64,000 nucleotides of DNA from Pholis gunnellus. Taxonomy: Eukaryota > Chordata > Actinopteri > Perciformes > Pholidae. This document shows, one piece after another, positions 29,300-41,779 of the stretch (position 1 is the first letter of the stretch; the number at the start of each line of letters is the position of its first letter). Location of the stretch: contig OU342804.1 of NCBI GenBank assembly GCA_910591455.2, positions 8,488,633-8,552,632 on the forward strand, read 5' to 3'. The notes beneath the pieces are model-generated. The model was not told where the DNA came from, ran no database searches, and was given only the letters and a program-made list of their open reading frames with translations. Made by a program: the position numbers and the translations under genes.

Positions 29300-30939
29300 T
29301 GGTCCTCTACTCTCCACTCCATTTTCTTTTTTCCCAGCAGAGCTCAACATGTGCTTCCGTGGTCGCCAGCTCGCCGCATCAGGGCGGCCTGACCTACGGT
29401 GGGCAAATTAGTAGGTGAAGATGAGCCGCCGGAGAGGGGGAGCGGGTCAGGGAGGACGAGCTGTCTGGCAATCGCGGAAGCCAAAGTCAGCGTAACCCCC
29501 CCGAGCCATCGCAACCGCTGGGAATTCAGCGAATGCGTCGCAGCAGCTTTAGAGTTCCCATATGTTTTAATGGAGAGGAGTATAGATATAAAAAGGAGCA
29601 GGAGCCTGGGAAACGGTGCTCACCATCATTAGAGCACCATTGTATAGTGAGAGGTGATTAACCCATTGAGAATTATCACCATCTCTTTATGGAGGTTTTT
29701 TCAAACTCATTGTGTTAATTAATGGAGCATTTTTCTATATTGTCTCCAACAAATGTGGACTTCTGTATGCGGACGGAAACACGGCTCCAAATGAATGGTG
29801 TTTGTTGCTTTTCCCAGCCCGTTAAGAGACAATTTTATGGGAGCAGGAAATAAATTGCCGCTTTTCACTCAAAGCTCATCTTCCTCCTAAAAGTCTGGTA
29901 GACGATAAAGTTTGCTCTCCGATGTTGATTCACAATTATTCAAATGAGCAATATGCAGCGGATACGAAGCATCCCACGCGGTGATGTCAAACCAATCTGA
30001 ATGTAACAACTAGATAAAAGATGGAGGTGACACAATCTGCTGTGTGAGTCGAGGTTGCATTACATTAAGACAGGTTTGTTTTTCCCGATAAGGCGAAGAC
30101 GGCTCGCTTTGCATATATAAAACTTTGTTTTAGTCTTTATTCTCACACATTTCAGTTTGTCATGATTACTCCATCAGCCGGCGGCATGTTATTTTTAAGC
30201 AATCGCCAGCAATAGTTTGTCACAGTCATAAGCTGTAAAACAAACCAATATCGTCAGATTTCCGAACACATCATGCGTGACCAACGATTCCATCAGAAAA
30301 AGCGACCTCATTGAAGCTCAAAGTTGTGATATTTCATTCTACCTGTGTCATTTTCAATTTCACCCCAATTAAACCGTTTGCACTAATCAGATCCTGTAAC
30401 AAACATTAAAATCTGCGCTCATCAGCACAACTGTGGAGCCGTGATTGACTCGCCTGAGACCAACAGTCAGGTGACAAAAACACCGAAACTTTGACTGAAC
30501 TGCAGGCCATTGAGCAGAGGTCAGGAGAGGTGGTGAAAATGTAAACAGTTGAATATAAATAGAACATGGAGCATCAATTCTTCTTTCCAATGTTGGTAAA
30601 CACTTGTTGCATACATTGATTCCATTGACTTTTTTGTAAGCTAAATAAATTATTTTCTTCTTTATTATTTTCCGGGATTATAACTGTGTTATAAGGCACA
30701 AAAGACACATTTGAGTTCTCTCTTCTTCTAGCCATGATTGTGCTGTTTACATAGAACTTCTATAAGGCAGTGAGTAACGAGGCCACGGAGAGCAAAAAAA
30801 ACGCCCCTAAACCGATTGATGTTCACTCTGTTACTCTGTTAACATACATTATCTTGAATATTGTGTCAAATACACCTATCCAGATATCAAACCTACCTTA
30901 GAACAGGTTTGACAGTTATCCCAGGTGAACAGCCGTCCT

Positions 30940-31640
30940 CTATCTATACGGGACCAGTCGTGCGTCCCGTTCCCGTCGGCAGTCTCGCCCGACGAGGGAC
31001 GAAACTCTGTTTGCCTGACAGCGAGGCGGGACACCAGTTGTGTCCATTCTGGCTGTGCAGAGCCGTGCGGCGCGGCTGAATGCAGCTGGTTTGGGACGGT
31101 TCGGGCTGAACAGTTGCCGACACGCTGGGACACAGCTGTGTCTGTGAAGCGATGCCTTTACAGCTCGACACCAGCAGCGGCCGGGGTGAAGACAACAGGA
31201 CGGGACAAAAGGGGCTTGAGTCATTCCCTCCGTGCTCCCGTCTTCCCCCTTTACATTGTCAGATGGCTCATTCCCCCCCCCCCCCCAATTTCCCGCTTAT
31301 CACTTTTTATAGCGGTACACTCGTACACTGAAAGAAAGACGCGGCTCCGACCCTCCAGGTAGTCTCCGGGGAGGTCCACGCCTAATTAACTGGCAGCCCT
31401 TTGACATCGTTCAAAGCGCGTGGCCACCCGCTCTCAGGGCCGAGTTACCCATTGTGTGTTTTGGCCCCGCTGCTCCCGCCTCAAACTCTTCACACTCGTC
31501 ATGTAACTATTCCACAACAGAAAATTGTCAAACGGTGAATCAGAGGTTGAATGCCACCTGGTCAGATCTGAGACTCCCGCGACGTGGCGGCTTCCGGCTC
31601 GGTTCGGCTGCTACCGTGGGCGGGTCGAGTCTAGGCGCGG
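30940..31640. other. CpG-rich segment
   Basis: This stretch shows visibly more CG dinucleotides than its surroundings (for example gtcccgttcccgtcggcagt and gacgtggcggcttccggctc), split by a C-run near 31275-31287. It could be a CpG island, a conserved regulatory element or an undegraded repeat. I found no convincing signal-peptide exon in it. Confidence 0.4.
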
Positions 31641-32292
31641 TGTCAGCGTGGGTTTGCGGGATCATCTCTGTTTACCTTTTTGAGGTGGGGGGTTGGGGGA
31701 CCACCTGTCTCGTTCCACACCAGACCTGTTTAGACAGTTTCAGGCTGTAGGAACCAGCAGTGGAGGATCTTTGGTGGTCTCTGTTTTCTTTTCTGCTACT
31801 GGAGGTTGTCTCTGGCTCACAGCTCACACACCGGGTCTGTTTTACTGTTGGCCTGTAGAGAGAGTTCAACACATCAGCTGTTTTTCAATTGAAATAGGAG
31901 CTAACCCTGGCTTTTTCTAATCGTGAAAGTCGGCTGTAAGAAGCGTGATAACGGCAGAGAAGTTCAGAAAAAGTTCTATTGTTCTTCGGCAGCACTTTGT
32001 CACTGTGCTGTGTTCAGCTTTTTCCCCTGAACTCAGCTTTTCAGGCAGTTAAAAGAAGAAATGCTTAAGAGAAATTAAGGGCTCCGTTGATTCGCCTGCA
32101 CCCGCTGCTCCTCTTAAACATCCTTTAATAGACTGAAAGATATGTTGTTCGCCAAACTTGCACTTCCAGCTCACAGTGATCCACTGTCTTCCCTAAACAG
32201 CCGAGTCTCAGATCTATCCGAGATGCATCAGGGGGTTGTCATGCTGACGCTCTTGAAAGCACAGGGCTGGCATGCCTGGCTGCTGCTGCATG

Positions 32293-32298
32293 GTGTGT

Positions 32299-32344
<46 letters not shown>
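32293..32344. repeat. (GT)n microsatellite
   Basis: About 52 bases of GT with one A interruption near the start. Confidence 0.95.
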
Positions 32345-32348
<4 letters not shown>

Positions 32349-33018
32349 ATGGACCCTTACATAACCATCCAGTGAGTGGCGATGATTCTCTCTTTACTTC
32401 TTCAGTGGGTTCATGCTCTCAGTATACATCCTTGATCTGCTGGACGTGACACACATTCATACCTGATACTTGAACTAATAATCTGTGTGTTGATCTTCTT
32501 CCTATTCTGAGTGCCGGTGCGAACACATGCGTGTGCAGCACGAGTGCGTCCGATGGTTTCTTTGGCTCTGTGGCCTCTTCTTTTTTTAAAGCATGTTTGA
32601 CAAATGCACGGCCTGTGATGTGGCTTCGTGTTGACACAGCTTCTGCCTCGGCTCTCAGACTCTAATTTAGCTCGGAGCAAACCCGCGCACACACACACAC
32701 ACATCTGAATAAAACACACACATATGCTTAAAGGTATAAATCCTACCCCGGCTCACAACACTGCAGTATACTCTATGTTGTGCCATGGAGCAGTGGTGTA
32801 AGATGGTTACGATGGGCCCCAGTGCACACTTGTTACCCGTAAAACAAACCCATGATGGAGATGGGTTTGCATTTTTCCCAGGCATATATAGCAAATGGCA
32901 CCAATGTCATTATAATGTGAAGTCTTCTGTGATGGCAATTTGAATCACTTTTAAAAGTTTGATTTTATCACAATATAGTTGTGAGCGTCACTACGTTATT
33001 CCTCCGCATTCCAAACCA

Positions 33019-33124
33019 ACATGGCGACGGCCACATTGCAGGACTTGAAGCTTCATAACTGCAGTCCACAAACCAACGGGTGATGTCACGATGACTACGT
33101 CCACTTCTTATCTACAGTCTATGA
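33019..33124. repeat. Dispersed fish repeat, copy 2
   Basis: Shares with 18719-18830 the order atggcgacggcca, cagtccacaaaccaacgggt, gatgtcacgatgactacgtc and cttatctacagtctatg. The copies are clearly diverged, so the insertions are old. Confidence 0.75.
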
Positions 33125-33622
33125 CTCAAGCCTACGATATGGAGTATCAGTCTTAATTTCAGGACTTAGCCCCGGCCCTGTCTATCTCTCTGGAGGTGAA
33201 CCGCATGCCCCCGAGGTCTGAGGTCTGCACGAACTATAGAAACACAACTTCACAGACAGGAAGACCCGGGTGATGCCGTAAACCATTTCCCTCCCGTTAG
33301 CGGACGGTTCTTGAAGCGTGGGGAAGGGGAGAGGAAAAGAAGTGGGGAAGGGAGGCAGCTAAAGGGGAAGTGTGAAGAGGGGATGGTGGAAAGACAAGAA
33401 GGAGGAGAAGGAGAGGGGAATGAAAAGAAAGAGGCCATTAATTTAGTGCTGTGGGAGGGATCTGAAGGTTACTGAGCTCCCTCTGCCAGGCCCTCCTGGG
33501 TTGACTGATGCCTTTGTGAGGAGGCCAGGACACACGCACACACACACACACACACACACATACATGCATGCGCGTTCCAAGAAACTCTGGGTTTGTTGCG
33601 GCAGGCCAGTTTCAGCAAAATA

Positions 33623-33623
<1 letters not shown>

Positions 33624-33714
<91 letters not shown>
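33624..33714. repeat. (AC)45 microsatellite
   Basis: About 91 bases of uninterrupted AC; a shorter CA tract lies just upstream near 33537-33560. Confidence 0.97.
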
Positions 33715-33716
<2 letters not shown>

Positions 33717-35412
33717 TGGTCATTAATGGGCTTCAAAGTGAGGGCAAAATGGGAAACCTTTATTTATTTCCTCTCCTGGACGTGATTTGCTGTGATGCGT
33801 CTGAAAATGTGGTGACTCTGCTCCAATTTCCCACCACAGCAGAGGAAAACACAGAGTGTACAGAACGTATGGACCCTGTGTGTGTCTGTGTGTGTGTGTG
33901 GTTGTGTGTGTTTGACTATGTATTTCAGGATACCGTGTTTGTCTGTGTACATATGCACGATGTCGGCGGAACAGGGACATTTTAACGGTCCAGTAAGCTA
34001 AAGAACAGAACTAATATGTATTTATTATACATGTAATGTAATTGTATCTTCTATTAATCAAAATCAGTTGATTTGCAGTCGAGGGAGGTCGAAGATGTTT
34101 GATAGATTTTTTTTTAGGTCTTCTATGGCTATAAAGCTGTTTACAGAAGTCCCTCTGCTACCTGGGAGGCTCAGGTCAGGGCAGTAAAAGCCCTCAATCT
34201 ATTTTGTGGATGGCTGTAACAGGACAGGAAAGCAGAAAAACATTTTCCCCCAGACGTAGCTCTCATCTTTGCTCTTTTCTTCAGCATTTCTGGATTGAAT
34301 TCTATGGCCTCTTAGGGGAAGAGTAGAAGTGATTTAGTCTTTGGCTAACTCCTCGCAGCACGTAGACGATTGTAACTACCGTGAAGGGTCCACAAGTAGA
34401 CTTTTCTCTGTTTGTCCAGTGAGATTACATATCATGGCAGTAATGAAGAATGTGTGGTGACATTAAATGAATATAGTATCCCAACACTTTACACTGAACT
34501 GATAACGTTACACCTTGGAAATAAAGGTTTTGAGTGGAACCTTTGTTTTCTGTCAGACAGGTAAAGTGGCTCAATTCTAAATGTTCTTTTTGTTTTTTAA
34601 CTCCCAAAACCTCATTGATGACCTCATTAATCAGGTGTCACTACAGTCCAGCAACACTGTCATATCGATCATTTCTTTTGAGGATGAGAAAGAACCTTCA
34701 ACCAAAACATTTTCTAACTAAATCCCTTGGTGTTCTTTTGAAAGACGCGCGTCCTACTGAGCATCTTAACAGGAACCATCACGGTACTCGTTAACACATT
34801 CAAATTTACACAGATTTAAAAAAGACCTCAAGACCCTGAGAAGCTAAAAAGCGCCTGCTGTTATACCAACGGCCATGATGGCGTCTCTCTCTGTGACAGA
34901 TTCAGTTAATGAATGCCATTCCTATTAAAATGGGGCATGTTTATTGCCCTCAGAGGGACATGGTGGCATAGTTTGTGGCTATGGAGCGTGTTAGGCTGCA
35001 GTTTACGCTACACAAAGAAGCGGCATGGGAGCAAGCAGCCCAGAGAATGCAGCTAAATGCTAATGCTGAAAGAAAGAAAGCAGAATAAAAGCAGCCCAAC
35101 ACTCGGACTGCATTACCATTTTGACTACCATTGCAATATGTTAGTATTACTTTAGCAAGTTAGTGTTTATACATCTGCCAGAGGGGCTTAATCTGTCACT
35201 GTTCTGCTGAAGACTTTGGACTTGGATTGGGGTCAGATTAAAGTTACAAAAATAAGTGTACAATCATTTATTCAAGTTTGATCCGTTAAGATCATTTTTA
35301 AACGGGCATTGTTGCATCGTTGAGGACATAAGCAGCATAAATCAAGTAGAGAATTGAAGTACATTAAACACACCTAAAAGAAAGGCCCACCAAAAAACAA
35401 ATCAACATAACT

Positions 35413-35757
35413 TTAAGTGTACACTATATTTAGAATATTTTCGTCGGTTTACCCTGCCGTGAAAAACAGACGTTTCCGACGGGGAACTATAGCCCTTCTA
35501 TGCTCTCGCCAAAGCCACCAGACTCCAATCGGGGGGAGTTGCTGGTGTACTGCTGCCTTGATTGGTTAGTTTATTTGTGTTATTGTCTGACTTTGTTGAA
35601 TCCGAACTAACCAAAGTCAGACAATCACATAAACAAGCAAACCTATCGAGGGAGCAGCGATGGCGGCTTCAGTCAATTTTCAGAAAGACAAGTCTTTAAA
35701 GCTGCCTCATGGTGAGGTAAACAGGCGAAAATGCTCTAAATATAGCGTACACTTTAA
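35413..35757. mobile_element. TTAA-bounded inverted-repeat element (MITE-like)
   Basis: Ends are AAGTGTACACTATATTTAG (35415-35433) and CTAAATATAGCGTACACTT (35736-35754), inverted repeats with one mismatch over 19 bases. TTAA occurs at each outer edge (35413-35416, 35754-35757). The interior includes cgacggggaactatagccc, caaagccaccagactccaat and a perfect 14-bp hairpin (35582-35625). A partial second copy lies at 56270-56490. No transposase is encoded. The TTAA edges suggest piggyBac-type target duplication, which is inference. Confidence 0.7.
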
Positions 35758-36067
35758 CTGATATTGATTCATTTGATGAGTTCTTTGAGGTAACTAAAAT
35801 AGGTTTTGCTGCTGCCCCCCATCCGCACAAGTGCATTGTTTCAGAACCACCGTCCCTGTCATGTGTGTTACAGTAAACGTCCTCCGTGTCTGACTCCTCC
35901 GTCTGCTAAACGTCGTGTTGTCAGGGTACGGAGGCAGGGTATACTTTCACCTTCAGTCGGTAAAAGATGGTGGGAAAATGATATATACCTTGCAGGATCG
36001 AAAACAAAGTCGGTGAACTTGAACATGCGTGATTAGCCCCTAACCCTCTCTTCCTCTTTGTGTGCAG

Positions 36068-36214
36068 GAGTCCAGGGCAGCGCTGAGTGCTCGTGTGGGA
36101 GGAACCACTTCACGTGTGCGGTCAGTGCGTTCGGGGAGTGTACCTGCATCCCGGCCCAGTGGCAGTGTGACGGAGACAACGACTGCGGGGACCACAGCGA
36201 CGAGGACGGATGCA
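36068..36214 (+). CDS. lrp4: lrp4 exon 2: LDLa repeat 1 (eight-cysteine form)
   Basis: This 147-bp exon encodes 49 codons, phase 1 at both ends, between acceptor ...CTTTGTGTGCAG and donor A|GTGAGT. The peptide begins just after the expected signal peptide and contains CSCGRNHFTC, GECTCIPAQWQC and DGDNDCGDHSDEDGC. It has eight cysteines rather than the usual six, which is the LRP4-specific signature of the first repeat; the extra pair lies in the CSC and CTC segments. The acidic cluster DGDNDC...SDED forms the calcium cage of LDLa domains. From memory it differs from mammalian LRP4 at only a few sites (for example N for S before HFTC). LRP4 is a type I membrane receptor that binds agrin with MuSK at the neuromuscular junction. 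No exon 1 was found upstream. A different LRP family member is unlikely given the repeat-by-repeat match. Confidence 0.96.
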
Positions 36215-36369
36215 GTGAGTTAGCACTCCATTGTTTTCACGTTGTCCTCCTCTCTCTCCCCTTTCTCTCTTTGTCGCTATCACACTGGTAACGGAAGACC
36301 TGTTTTTCCGATTTAGAACTGGGTTAGTGGTGGTCTAATGAGTGTTGCAACAACAAACATTTAGAAAAT

Positions 36370-36700
36370 GAGTAGTGGTGCAACGGATCATGAAACTCAC
36401 GGTCCGGATCACAGATCCGGACACAAAAGAAAAAAAGGGAGCAAATATAACTTTTAGAGATCCCTGATCATGCTTTTTTTTTGCTGCCGATCGTTGCTGA
36501 TCACTATTAATGTTTCATTATAGCAGCTGGTCTACAAGGCTCCACACTATTATTTTTTTTTTTTTTACCACGCTCCCAAAAATAATTTCAACCGCTCTGA
36601 AGTTTGTAAACCATAAAAAATGTTAAAAGTTATCCTTTTACTTTGTTATAGTCACCTATAGATGTACGTATGAAAATATTAACACAATCTTCTGTACATT
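36370..36700. repeat. Dispersed repeat family G, copy 1
   Basis: Begins with gtggtgcaacggatcatgaa and ctcacggtccggatcacaga and ends around gttatccttttactttgtta and tagtcacctatagatgtacg. The 3' half aligns with 46190-46260 (gttatccctttacattgttg, then gtcatctacagtgg). I associate the opening motif with a common fish transposon-derived repeat. Confidence 0.6.
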
Positions 36701-39700
36701 ATTTTGTATCATGATAAAATAGTCTTCAAATCTTTTAAAAAGAGTGATATTAAATAATAAGTACATAAGATAACAAATCGGCGTACAAAAGATGTTGGAT
36801 ATTAACTTTTGATAGTCTGTTTTCAATATTTTTTGTAATTTAAAAAAATCCACCTTGTAGATGCTGGCTGAACCAGTTTGATAACTATGGTTGTAAAAAA
36901 ATATAATAAAAAAATTAAACAGCAGTTCTTGGCCAAATATCTCCCCCTGAGCAAATGTGTGTAAAGTGCACGACTTCTGAAAAAAGTGTGCTCCGGCACA
37001 GTTTTCCTGCATAAATTGTCCAGAATAGTAAGAGAAAAAAAAGAAAACATACAAGTGGGCCCATATGGATCCCATCATCACCCAGTGAAGCAGTGAATGG
37101 ATCACTGGTCCAGGCGGGGTACTGTTTCTAATGCCGAGGCGCTCTGCGTGGCGTTTGCCCTCCACGCGCACAAAATAAAAAAAAAACGCTCGAGTGACTT
37201 CTGGCACCAGACGGCGTTTTGGCTGGAGGGAAGTCTTGGCAGCGGAGGCAGACGGGAGTGTTCTCCTGCACAGCACGTCGGAGATCTTCACCGCTCCTCT
37301 TTTACACTGAGGGTCTGCTTTTAGAGTAGAGAGGCAGATGTTTTAGTTTGATACTTGCTAAGCCTCTCTGAGAGGTGCGTGGCTGCGTTCGGGCTGATGT
37401 TCTGTCTCCAGTCCATCAGTCCCCTCCTCTGTCACATTAAGCTAGTTAGGGGTTGGGAGAGGGGACGCTAAGTGCTATTGATCTCGGGCCGGTTGAATGT
37501 TCAGCGAGCCCGATCGCCACGTATCGATCGCTGCGGCGCGTTACTTATTTAAGGAGACGCGTTGGAAGCAGCTGACAGATATCGGAGCATCTAGCTGGAC
37601 TTTCCCAATCCATTAGTACCGCCTGATCGACCCGCCGCTCTGCAGCCGGACGCTCGTCCTCTTGGACTCGCTCCAGTCAATCTCGTAACCACGGGGCTCA
37701 CTTCACAGAGATTGATGTTGTTGTAGAGGCCAGCCATTACGGTATTTATTCCCAGTCTTTTTTTTTTGTGAAATGATGGACACTTTTCCATCTTTAGGCC
37801 TCTGAAAATCTTCCAAATTAAGTCATCTATGAATGAAAATCCCTCTTTATACTCACGCTCAAGTATAAACTACACACTGTGTTTTTGCAGCCTGCGATTA
37901 AGGATGCAAAAGTGGAAAAGGTTGAGAACTCGGTTGGGTTTATAGACTTAAGTAATGTGTTGATTAATCACCTAAACACACAGTGTGAACGTCTTTGTAA
38001 CTCCAACGACTAGGCCGGAGTAAATCCAGTAGAGAAAGTCGGATTGATTTTTTTCAGGTGATGAACTATGTCCGTGTCATGTGCGCTTGCTTTTTTCAAA
38101 TCGAATAACATTCTGTGTGTGTTTTGTGTGTCGCGGAGGTAAAGTCGAGGCCCACGTGACTCCACTTCTATTACACTGATTGAATTAAAAGCAAGTCACG
38201 TCGTAAAACCCCAGTGAAATGTTTATGTCTTTTAACGACGTCTTCCAAACGCAACGAAAGGGTTGAATTTATAGAGGCACAGTTTCGGCTCACGGCGAGA
38301 GAGAGTGAGAGAAAGAGAGTGAGTGAGAGAGAGAGAACGGTTTCCCCATTTGAGTGGGAACGTCAGATGCGTGTGACCGTGGGAACGCAGCATCACAATG
38401 AACACACACAGATAAAACACAAAGGAATATCTCTTTTCAGCAGAATTGTAGCAGTGTAGTCTGTGGCATCCAGACTTTGTTTCAACTTTAACATATTTAT
38501 CAGTTAAACCGATTTAACAATTTCTGTAGAAAGAGCAATTGTGCTGAATCACAATGGAGGAATGTGTGTGTGTGTGTGTGTGTGTGCTCGTGAAACTCGG
38601 GAGAAGAGAAGCGGGAGGCAAAGTGTCCCGCTGTGGCTGTGAAGCTCTCCGTGTAAACTTCTGATCTAATTACGATGTGGGACTCACGTGGAAGTTGTGT
38701 AGCGCAGATGTGGCTGTTGTGTGCTCGCGTATAAAGTTTCATAGCTGCACGGAGACCAAAGAGGGAATGGAGAAGGTTTGATGAGGGACCCCGAAAGGAA
38801 CATGCATGAATTCTCTTTGTAGAGGCGTGCTCGGCTGACGGATAAAGCGTGTGGTGTTGTGAATGCCGGTGTAGGAACTCTATATCTCACTCGAGAGGAG
38901 TTGCCGGTGCGTGGCGGTGAGGAGGAAATGGTCCTTACAGCCGGCCGCTCTCCTCCTCCTCCTCCTCAAACCACATCTGTAACATCTGTCTGTCTGCAGT
39001 GGACCACACTGGGTAGAAGGGGCGGGGTGGTCATAAATCTACCCATTTAAAAACACACATCAAAGTATACCGTCTTTTTAACTGATTGTGAAACGGTTTC
39101 TATTTCCTACCCATGCCTCTGTATGACCCACATAAGTAAACAAGACCATCAGCGACAATATTGGCTGTATAGCTAAGGCTTGTCATCGGTGTCACCGGGT
39201 CCGACTCCGGCAAAATCAGATCAAATCACGCAGGTTCACCAGAAACACTTTCCGGAGAGCTCCGCCCCCCGGAAAGCGCAAAAAAAAAAAAAAGTGCAAA
39301 AAAAAAAAGCACAGTTCTTGGAACAAGAGATGTAGGGAGGGGGGTGGGGGGGAGGAGAGAGAGATAAGATTATATCTTTTGAGTCTTCTGACTGAAGATG
39401 ATACAAGTATGGATGCCTCACCAGTGGAAGAGCACATTACAGGGTCGCACATCTCAAGGGCGGGGCACTAATTAGTCCTGATGAAATGTAATGAAGGCAT
39501 AACTCACAGACGCTTCATCAGATTAATAACGCCCTTTTTCTTCATTGATCCAGCTGCCCGAGCTCGAGGGGGAGGGGGGGGCGGCACACAAACAGAATAC
39601 CTCTCTTTACTACGTTTGACTGCAGAGCCAGATGTACGAGCTGCGAGATGCTCTGACACGAAAGCACTGCTCCATAAGAGGAATACATGTTTACATTCTC

Positions 39701-40683
39701 GGCAGTCCGGTCCACATCCATAAACCGTCATGAGGAGGAGGAGGGTCACGCACTGCCTTTGTAAGTCTGGTTCCTATGGAAACGGCAGCAGAGTGTGTGT
39801 TGTGTTGAAGGACAGAAAAGGTGCTGAAAAGGAAGATGCTCCATGTCACGTCTTTATTGTACAGCAGACTTCCAAGTTCCATCAAAACCAAATTCTTACA
39901 TGTTGTTTAAAGGTTTACTTTTTGGCCATTTTGGGCTTTATTCAACAGTTGACGATGATGCCCTGAACGCATTTTTCACAATAAAAGTCCCCCGTTATTT
40001 TCCCTGCTTACTCTTCCTCTCTGCAGTATTAGCGGGCTTGTTTAATGGAAGAATAGCCGCTAACAAAGATCTCCTAATTATGTGATAAAAACATTTCCCT
40101 ATAAATTCTTCAAAATAAAAGTCCCCTATTATTTTGTCTGTTAAAATGCTTTAACTTTGAAGTAGCAAAATCAGGACATGTTGGGTTGTCATCAGCAGTG
40201 ACTTAACATGACTCAGTCAGGTGTGTTTAAAGGTCTTAAAAAGTCTCAAAGGAAACACTCTCTTTTAATAACCTCGATGTTATTTTTGGATTTATCAGTC
40301 AGTGTGATCTGTCCACGATGCACCCAGAACTGCATTTTCCTTTGAGTCAGGCCTTCTGAGCGCTACGGAGAGTGGACAAGGCCAACCGGCTAATTGAGTC
40401 TGACTTATGTTTTTGTCTTCTCTCGTATCTTATCGGCTTCTCAGTTTTCCTAATCTCACCTCCCAGTTCAAGGCAATGAAATGTATGAAGCTGCTGTTCA
40501 TAACAGCTGTAACCACAGCAGATAAGACTCCACAGCCTTGGAAGACGTTTGCATCTCCTGTTAGTTCACCACGCGCCTCCTCCCACGTCCTCCTCCTCCC
40601 CCGTTGTTACTGATCATCCTTCAAGTTATTCCTCTCGCATTTCACTTGCATTGGAGAAGGCGGGATGTGAACGTGCACACGCG

Positions 40684-40795
<112 letters not shown>

Positions 40796-40889
40796 TGGAG
40801 TCCTGCTGAGTTAAAAGCAGCTGATGTTGTGAAAGAGCAAATGCTTTCGGCCAGAGTGAGGAGACAGGGCTGCAGAACAGAGGAGATAG

Positions 40890-40921
40890 GTGTGTGTGCG
40901 TGTGTGTGTGTGTGTGTGTGT
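40890..40921. repeat. (TG)n microsatellite
   Basis: About 32 bases of TG with one CG interruption. Confidence 0.9.
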
Positions 40922-41072
40922 TGTCAGGGTGGAAGTGTGTTGAAATGGAAGAGTTGTCTCCGTTGTGCGTGATTGAAAGCGCTGCGTGAGGTTTGGCTTC
41001 CTCTGGGGTCGGCTCTCACACGAGCCTGTGAGCTTTAAGAGATCGGTGTGTACTATGAACTCGCATACAGGT

Positions 41073-41101
<29 letters not shown>
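41073..41101. repeat. (AC)14 microsatellite
   Basis: About 28 bases of AC. Confidence 0.93.
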
Positions 41102-41104
<3 letters not shown>

Positions 41105-41709
41105 ATAAAACCCCTCGGTTGGATGCTTTTCGGGCTATCTGTGAGGACCTCCTGGTGGCGTTATGTTTAACATATTTATGAGAAGAATCCATTCGAGCGA
41201 TGACTTGGTTCTCGCAATTTCGTAACTGTAAATTATCCGAGTGCTCATGAATCCTGTGGAAGTTTCATCAAACTACACAGAGCTTGGCAAAGTCTGCTTT
41301 TGTTGTCAGTTGCCTAGCAACAGTGTTCTCACCATTCAACACAATTTAAAACCAAGCATAGCCTGTACCGGACTCCTCATTTGAGGATCACAACCTCTCG
41401 AGTTCTTTTAAAACCTTTTTAGATTCGTTTTTATCTGAACAAATGTGATCTCCTTTGATTTGAGCTTTTCTGCAAAGTAACTCTTGGAGAAGACGACGGT
41501 CTCCAGATGCCTGTCCTTTGAGCCGGTGTCGGCTGCAGAGTCTTTTAAGAGCAAGTTAGGCATTTGAACGGCTTAAGATATGTTTCTGGCTTAATAGACT
41601 AAGTCTAATCTTGATCTTTGACCCTAGATCAAACTTGAAACTAGTCCCTTGAACAAAACAAGGGAGCTCAAGCTCTGAAAATCCTCAAACCGGTTCTCAC
41701 AAGGGCATT

Positions 41710-41710
<1 letters not shown>

Positions 41711-41777
<67 letters not shown>
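41711..41777. repeat. (AC)33 microsatellite
   Basis: 67 bases of uninterrupted AC. Confidence 0.97.

Positions 41778-41779
<2 letters not shown>

Larger units (their letters stand above)
29300..36067. other. Non-coding: sequence upstream of exon 2
   Basis: No supportable exon. Contents: a CpG-rich stretch around 30940-31640, microsatellites at 32293 and 33624, a dispersed repeat copy at 33019-33124, and an inverted-repeat element at 35413-35757 ending about 310 bases before exon 2. The last bases (ctctcttcctctttgtgtgc) form the exon 2 acceptor. Confidence 0.6.

Noticed and set aside
36656..37291. 211-codon minus-strand open frame
   Set aside because: AT-rich and starting within or beside a transposon-derived repeat; composition is Phe/Lys/Ile-rich with no motif.
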